From Selenomonadaceae bacterium (GTDB lineage Bacteria; Bacillota; Negativicutes; Selenomonadales; Selenomonadaceae): 62,643 bases of DNA. The notes under the pieces are model-generated. The model had not been told where the DNA came from, did not search any database, and was given only the letters and a program-made list of their open reading frames with translations. The position numbers and the translations under genes are program-made. Where the stretch lies: the NCBI GenBank assembly GCA_017518105.1, contig JAFWWC010000045.1:1-62643 (forward strand), read 5' to 3'. Shown piece by piece: positions 58,642 to 62,643 of this stretch (its first letter is position 1; each line of letters opens with the position of its first letter).

Positions 58642-58732
58642 TGGCGGAGGGGGTGGGATTCGAACCCACGGTGGCTTGTGACCACACTTGATTTCGAGTC
58701 AAGCACCTTCAACCGCTCGGACACTCCTCCGC
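58642..58732 (-). tRNA. tRNA-Ser (anticodon CGA)
   Basis: 91 nt including an encoded CCA. Acceptor GCGGAGG pairs with CCTCCGC; the D arm begins TGTCCGAGCGGTTGAA; the anticodon stem CTTGA/TCAAG encloses loop CTCGAAA, giving CGA (codon UCG). A long variable arm (GTGGTCACAAGCCAC) and GGTTCGAATCC T loop confirm a class II serine tRNA. Promoter and terminator are both visible. Confidence 0.97.
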
Positions 58733-58742
58733 AACGTGCGCA

Positions 58743-58771
58743 ATGTTATCACTCGCGATAGTATCTGTCAA
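58743..58771 (-). promoter_or_regulatory. Promoter of tRNA-Ser
   Basis: On the minus strand TTGACA (58766-58771) and TAACAT (58743-58748) are 17 nt apart; the mature tRNA begins 10 nt beyond the -10. Confidence 0.7.
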
Positions 58772-58774
58772 GGT

Positions 58775-59320
58775 TTATTTGCCGAAGTACCGCTTAAGCA
58801 GACCCGCGAAAGCTTTGCCGTGGCGAGCCTCGTCGCGTGCCATCTCGTGAACGGTGTCGTGGATTGCGTCCAGGTTGAGAGCCTTAGCGCGTTTGGCAAG
58901 GTCAGTCTTACCGGCGGTGGCACCGTTCTCAGCCTCTACGCGCATTTGCAGATTCTTTTCGGTGCTGTCCGTGAGAACTTCGCCCAACAACTCCGCGAAC
59001 TTAGCAGCGTGTTCGGCTTCTTCCAATGCAGCCCGCCGCCAATACTCGCCGATTTCCGGATAGCCTTCGCGATGAGCGACGCGAGCCATTGCCAGATACA
59101 TGCCGACTTCGCAGCACTCGCCGTTGAAGTTAGCGCGGAGATCCTTGATGATGTCTTCGGGAGCACCCTTCGCCACGCCGACGACGTGTTCAGCCGCCCA
59201 AGTCAGTTCGCCGCCCTGTTTGGTGAACTTATCGGCGGGAGCCTTGCAAACCGGGCATTCAATCGGCGGCTCGTCACCTTCGTAGACGTACCCGCACACA
59301 TTACATACATACTTAGCCAT
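58775..59320 (-). CDS. Reverse rubrerythrin
   Basis: 181 residues, ATG after TTAGGAGG. The rubredoxin-like FeS4 site is N-terminal ([10 protein letters not shown] and CPVCKAP), the reverse of classical rubrerythrin. A ferritin-like diiron domain follows ([45 protein letters not shown]). It reduces peroxide or oxygen in anaerobes. It has its own promoter. Confidence 0.93.
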   Translation of the reverse strand: MAKYVCNVCGYVYEGDEPPIECPVCKAPADKFTKQGGELTWAAEHVVGVAKGAPEDIIKDLRANFNGECCEVGMYLAMARVAHREGYPEIGEYWRRAALEEAEHAAKFAELLGEVLTDSTEKNLQMRVEAENGATAGKTDLAKRAKALNLDAIHDTVHEMARDEARHGKAFAGLLKRYFGK

Positions 59321-59366
59321 AATCTTAACCTCCTAAGAAATACTTTGAATCATACGCTTGCGCCGG

Positions 59367-59395
59367 ATTATATCAAAGACGTTTTACCTTGGCAA
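59367..59395 (-). promoter_or_regulatory. Promoter of the rubrerythrin gene
   Basis: On the minus strand TTGCCA (59390-59395) and TATAAT (59367-59372) with 17-nt spacing, overlapping the 3' end of the P-type ATPase gene. Confidence 0.7.
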
Positions 59396-61234
59396 GATTA
59401 GACTGCGGATTGAGTTTAGCACGGCAAGAATCATAACGCCCACGTCCGCGAAGATTGCCGCCCACATGTTAGCCAAGCCGACTGCACCGAGTATCAAGCA
59501 CAGCACCTTGACGCCGATTGCGAAAACGATATTTTGTTTGACGATGCCAAGACACTTGCGGGCGATTCGGATTGCTTTGGAAATCTTCAACGGATCGTCG
59601 TCCATTAGCACAACGTCAGCCGCCTCAATCGCCGCGTCCGAGCCCAAAGCCCCCATTGCTATTCCCACGTCCGCACGGCTTAGAACAGGCGCATCGTTAA
59701 TGCCGTCACCGACGAACGCGACCTTGCCTGAACTCGCCGACAAAATCTTTTCAAACTCTGTGACCTTATCAGCAGGCAACAGTTCGCTACGGTAATTCTT
59801 TATGCCGAGTTCGTCCGCGACCTTCGAGGCAATCTTATCGCTGTCGCCCGTCAGCATGATAACATTTTCCGCGCCCAATGCCTCGACGGTCTCTTTAGCG
59901 TGCGGCTTAATCTTATCGGCAATGACGACGTGCCCCGCGTACTCTCCGTCAACCGCCACATGAATAATCGTCCCGACCTTGTAGCAAGCCTTCCACGCCG
60001 CGCCGACCTCGTCCATAAACTTTTCGTTGCCGACGCTGACGACCTGCCCATTAATCGTAGCCCGAATGCCGCGCCCAGAAATTTCCTCGACAGCCTCGAC
60101 CGTGCAATCGTCGCGTTCGTTCGGATAAGCCTTGCGCAGGGAATTGGCTATCGGGTGCGTTGAATATCTCTCGACGTGTGCGGCTAGGTGCAAAAGTTTT
60201 TCCGCGTCGAAGTGAAGATTCTTACTGTGAACCGCCTCGACCTCGAAACTACCCTGCGTCAATGTGCCTGTCTTGTCCATGACGACGGTTTTGACTTTCG
60301 AGAGCGTCTCCAGGAAATTTGAACCCTTAATCAGAATGCCCGCACGACTTGCGCCGCCGATACCCGCGAAGAAACTCAACGGAATGCTTATCACCAACGC
60401 GCACGGACAACTTATCACCAGGAATATCAGCGCACGATAAAGCCACGTCTCCCAGCCGCCGAAGATTATCGACGGGACGATTGCAAGCCCGACTGCACAC
60501 AAGACGACTACCGGCGTATAAATCCTTGCGAACTTAGCGATAAAGTCTTCCGAACGCGACTTGCGGGAGCTTGCGTCCTCGACCAGTTCCAATATCTTTG
60601 ACGCGGTGGACTCGCCGAATTCTTTTGACGTGCGAACCTTCAAGACGCCGCTTAGGTTTATGCAACCGCTGATAACTTCCGCGCCAACCGAAACTTCACG
60701 CGGCAAACTCTCGCCCGTCAAAGCGACCGTGTTAAGCGTTGAGCTACCCTCGACAATCACGCCGTCAATCGGAACCTTTTCGCCGGGCTGAACGATTATC
60801 ACCGTTCCAACTTCTACGTCGTCCGGGTCGACCTGCTCTAAGCCGTCGTCAGTCTCAACGTTCGCGTAGTCGGGGCGAATGTCCATAAGCTCGGAAATGT
60901 TCTTGCGGCTACGACCGACGGCGTAACTTTGAAACCATTCGCCGATTTGATAGAATAACATTACGGCAATCGCCTCGTTGTAGTCGCCGTCCTCGTAAAT
61001 CGCCAAAGCAAAGGCTCCAAGCGTGGCAATCGTCATCAATAAACTTTCGTCAAGCGGTCGTCGATTCTTCAGCCCGTGGAAGGCTTTAAGCACAATATCG
61101 TAGCCGACAACCAGATACGGCACCAGATACAGCACGAACCTTGCGCCGCCCGACACGTCGACGAAGTTTAGCCCGATTAGCAATGCCGCCGCGATTATGA
61201 TTCGGATTAAGTTCCTGCGTTGCTTAGGGGTCAT
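59384..61234 (-). CDS. Zn/Cd/Pb-type P1B ATPase lacking a fused metal-binding domain
   Basis: 616 residues; the ATG overlaps the stop of the HMA gene (ATGA). P1B features: VALTGESLP, CPC in VISCPCALVIS, the phosphorylation site DKTGTLTQG, the HP motif STHPIAN, GDGINDAPVL and a last helix with FADVGVMILAVLNSIR, where the Asp is typical of ZntA/CadA. It exports Zn2+, Cd2+ or Pb2+ across the inner membrane. It has no N-terminal HMA domain of its own; the preceding 72-residue protein supplies one. Confidence 0.92.
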   Translation of the reverse strand: MTPKQRRNLIRIIIAAALLIGLNFVDVSGGARFVLYLVPYLVVGYDIVLKAFHGLKNRRPLDESLLMTIATLGAFALAIYEDGDYNEAIAVMLFYQIGEWFQSYAVGRSRKNISELMDIRPDYANVETDDGLEQVDPDDVEVGTVIIVQPGEKVPIDGVIVEGSSTLNTVALTGESLPREVSVGAEVISGCINLSGVLKVRTSKEFGESTASKILELVEDASSRKSRSEDFIAKFARIYTPVVVLCAVGLAIVPSIIFGGWETWLYRALIFLVISCPCALVISIPLSFFAGIGGASRAGILIKGSNFLETLSKVKTVVMDKTGTLTQGSFEVEAVHSKNLHFDAEKLLHLAAHVERYSTHPIANSLRKAYPNERDDCTVEAVEEISGRGIRATINGQVVSVGNEKFMDEVGAAWKACYKVGTIIHVAVDGEYAGHVVIADKIKPHAKETVEALGAENVIMLTGDSDKIASKVADELGIKNYRSELLPADKVTEFEKILSASSGKVAFVGDGINDAPVLSRADVGIAMGALGSDAAIEAADVVLMDDDPLKISKAIRIARKCLGIVKQNIVFAIGVKVLCLILGAVGLANMWAAIFADVGVMILAVLNSIRSLILPR

Positions 61235-61449
61235 AGGAAAATTTCGCAGTCCTTCTCGACACGCTTGCAGTTGTCGCGGACGCGGCTCATGACTTCCTTA
61301 GGGTCTACGCCGTCTTCAAACTCGACTTTCATCTTTAGCGTCATGAAGTTCACGACGGCATCACGCACGCCCGCAGTCTTCTTAGTCTCGGCTTCCATTA
61401 GGTTCGCGCAGTTCGCGCAGTCTACGTCAATCTTGTACGTCTTCTTCAA
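61231..61449 (-). CDS. Small heavy-metal-associated (HMA) domain protein
   Basis: 72 residues from a TTG with AAGGAG 8 nt upstream; the longer open frame above it is on the wrong strand of the methyltransferase. It is a ferredoxin-like HMA fold: YKIDVDCANCANLMEAETKK with a CxxC (CANC), then VVNFMTLKMKVEFEDGVDP. It is a free-standing metal-binding domain translationally coupled to the P-type ATPase, presumably its metallochaperone. Confidence 0.88.
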   Translation of the reverse strand: MKKTYKIDVDCANCANLMEAETKKTAGVRDAVVNFMTLKMKVEFEDGVDPKEVMSRVRDNCKRVEKDCEIFL

Positions 61450-61492
61450 GTCAATCACTCCTTTGAAATTTTTATAGCACGGAGGCTTTACA

Positions 61493-62230
61493 ATGTCAAA
61501 CATAAAACTCGTCCGCAAGCTGGCGCAAAAGAAATTCCGCAACGAGCTGAAACTATTCGTAGCGGAGGGCTTGAGGCTCTGTGAAGAGGTGCCGCCCGAA
61601 TTGATTGAGTTCGGATTCTTCACGCGGGAATTTTTATCGGACGCAAGAGGGGCGGCTTTGGTTAATCGGTTAGGAACGTTAGAGGAAGTCTCGCCCGCGA
61701 CAATGCAAAGGCTAAGCGACACGCAAACGCCGCAGGGAATTTTACTGGTCGTGCGGCAGAGGCTTTCGACGCTTGAGGAGACCGCGGAAAAAAAAATAAT
61801 CGTCGCGCTGGACGGAGTGCAAGACCCCGGCAACGTTGGGACGATTCTAAGGACGGCGGCGGCGTTCGATTGCTCGGCGATTATGTTAGACGGCTCAGCG
61901 GAGGTTTTTAATCCAAAGGTCGTGCGTTCGTCGATGGGGGCAATCTTCCACCTGCCGATTGTGAAAATGAGCCACGAAGACTTTTTGAACCTACGCGGCG
62001 TTGAGATATTAGCGGCGGCAGTCGACAGCTCAGCGGAGGTTTATTATCGTCACGACTTCAACGGGCGAGTTGCAATCGTCTTCGGTTCGGAGGCTAATGG
62101 CGTGACAAAAAAAATCCTCGACGCCGCCCGCAAGATTTTCATACCGATGAACGGGCACGCCGAGAGCTTGAACGTTGCAACCTCCGCCGCAATCATTTTA
62201 TCTGAAGCCGTCAGGCAGACTAGTCATTGA
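61493..62230 (+). CDS. TrmH/SpoU-family RNA 2'-O-methyltransferase
   Basis: 245 residues, ATG after CACGGAGG. The N-terminal substrate-binding part (RKLAQKKFRNELKLFVAEG) and SPOUT motifs: ALDGVQDPGNVGTILRTAAA, VRSSMGAIFHLP, VFGSEANGVT and IPMNGHAESLNVATSAAI. It methylates rRNA or tRNA ribose; the exact target cannot be read. The last 62 nt of conserved coding sequence are duplicated at 62341-62402. Confidence 0.93.
   Translation: MSNIKLVRKLAQKKFRNELKLFVAEGLRLCEEVPPELIEFGFFTREFLSDARGAALVNRLGTLEEVSPATMQRLSDTQTPQGILLVVRQRLSTLEETAEKKIIVALDGVQDPGNVGTILRTAAAFDCSAIMLDGSAEVFNPKVVRSSMGAIFHLPIVKMSHEDFLNLRGVEILAAAVDSSAEVYYRHDFNGRVAIVFGSEANGVTKKILDAARKIFIPMNGHAESLNVATSAAIILSEAVRQTSH
62159..62220 (+). 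repeat. Direct repeat, copy 1 (in the methyltransferase 3' end)
   Basis: 62 nt beginning GCCGAGAGCTTGAACG, encoding AESLNVATSAAIILSEAVRQT. Copy 2 at 62341-62402 differs at one base. Confidence 0.9.
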
Positions 62231-62340
62231 AATGTTTTAACCGTAACTAGTAATGCGTATATGTTGCGTACAGGCGCGGGGATAACGTCCGAATCATTGA
62301 TGATTCAAGCGCGACCGCTGGGTCAAGCTTGCAAGCTTGC

Positions 62341-62402
62341 GCCGAGAGCTTAAACGTTGCAACCTCCGCCGCAATCATTTTATCTGAAGCCGTCAGGCAG
62401 AC
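62341..62402 (+). repeat. Direct repeat, copy 2 (methyltransferase 3'-end relic)
   Basis: Same 62 nt as 62159-62220 apart from one g to a change. It is separated from copy 1 by 120 nt of unrelated sequence with short palindromes (GAATCATTGATGATTC, repeated CAAGCTTG). It also contains the 3' end of the minus-strand peptide gene at 62393-62491. Confidence 0.9.
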
Positions 62403-62491
62403 AAGAATTTTATCAGCATGAGCAGGAAGATAATCACATGCACCGCCGCCACCGCGATTATCGCCCGAATGCCCCAACGTAACCAAGCCAT
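62393..62491 (-). CDS. 32-residue single-span membrane peptide
   Basis: ATG preceded by GGGAGGTGACGCA, an ideal Shine-Dalgarno. The product starts MAWLRWGIRAIIAV and is almost entirely hydrophobic with Arg near the N-terminus and one Lys near the end, as in small membrane peptides or type I toxins. Its last codons and stop lie in the duplicated methyltransferase end. Function unknown; no antitoxin RNA is evident. Confidence 0.5.
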   Translation of the reverse strand: MAWLRWGIRAIIAVAAVHVIIFLLMLIKFLSA

Positions 62492-62520
62492 TGCGTCACC
62501 TCCCTGTTATATAAAAGTGA

Positions 62521-62643
62521 ATTGAAACCCGAAAGGGTTTTGCTAAAATCCAAGCGGACAGGTTTCTTCTTTCAACCTCCTTGTGGCTCTGTCCACTTAA
62601 TTTAGAGTGAAGACTCTGTTTTGCGGATTTCCAATAATGAGCC
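62521..62643. other. Non-coding tail with stable hairpins
   Basis: AAACCCGAAAGGGTTT (62525-62540) is a compact stem with a GAAA loop. GGACAG (62556-62561) pairs with CTGTCC (62589-62594), with an inner AGGTT/AACCT. No gene is seen; it could belong to an RNA or element extending past the window. Confidence 0.35.

Noticed and set aside
61450..61833. Long N-terminal extension of the HMA protein
   Set aside because: It runs antisense through the methyltransferase gene, and a strong RBS with TTG at 61449 gives a family-length product.

Overview
The window looks like a chromosome segment of an anaerobic diderm Firmicute, most likely a Negativicute (Selenomonas-like). This is inferred from gene content, not from a marker tree. 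A MlaE-type lipid-transport permease points to an outer membrane. The set also holds a clostridial-type PyrK/PyrD pair, reverse rubrerythrin, a DUF1858 redox protein and a ferredoxin-fused aldo/keto reductase. TTG and GTG start codons behind strong Shine-Dalgarno sites are very common.

Layout. 1-11535: the 3' part of a giant glycine/Asx-repeat (RTX-like) surface or secreted protein with an alpha/beta-hydrolase domain buried in the repeats. 11700-17535: metabolic genes on the minus strand (AKR-ferredoxin, aroH-type chorismate mutase, a degenerate compact ABC-F ATPase, adenine deaminase and NCS2 purine permease). 17690-19500: a rearranged patch with a truncated GIY-YIG endonuclease, a duplicated 3' end of the downstream sulfhydrylase gene, a 20-nt periodic array and an AT-rich secreted transglutaminase. 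19534-22276: cysK-metY divergent from an Rrf2 regulator, sharing a palindromic operator. 22349-28013: CYTH, MgtC, a deaminase relic, a large unknown protein preceded by two copies of a structured element, ftsL-rsmH, DUF1858 and an IS30 scar.

28377-48083 is the striking part: a roughly 19 kb minus-strand run with one promoter at its head and an XRE regulator beyond. It encodes a putative contractile-sheath protein, a small tube-like protein, a VgrG-like spike, several unknown (possibly baseplate) proteins, four divergent Hsp70/actin-fold ATPases (one fused to a von Willebrand A domain), two paralogous proteins that may be GrpE-like exchange factors, and coiled-coil proteins. No ClpV/TssH unfoldase and no TssJ/L/M membrane complex is visible. 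I read it as a contractile-injection-like machine built or controlled by dedicated Hsp70s. I cannot match it to a described system from memory, and the sheath, tube and baseplate calls rest on pattern and gene order.

48133-48900 is a decayed IS1182-type transposase. 48898-62500 is housekeeping: hisD; a kptA-TSCPD-(frameshifted ORF)-ylqD-rimM-trmD-unknown-pssA operon; mlaE-pyrK-DUF4145-pyrD; lytic transglycosylase; tRNA-Ser(CGA); rubrerythrin; a split Zn/Cd P-type ATPase system; and a TrmH-family methyltransferase whose 3' end is duplicated just downstream, next to a 32-residue membrane peptide.
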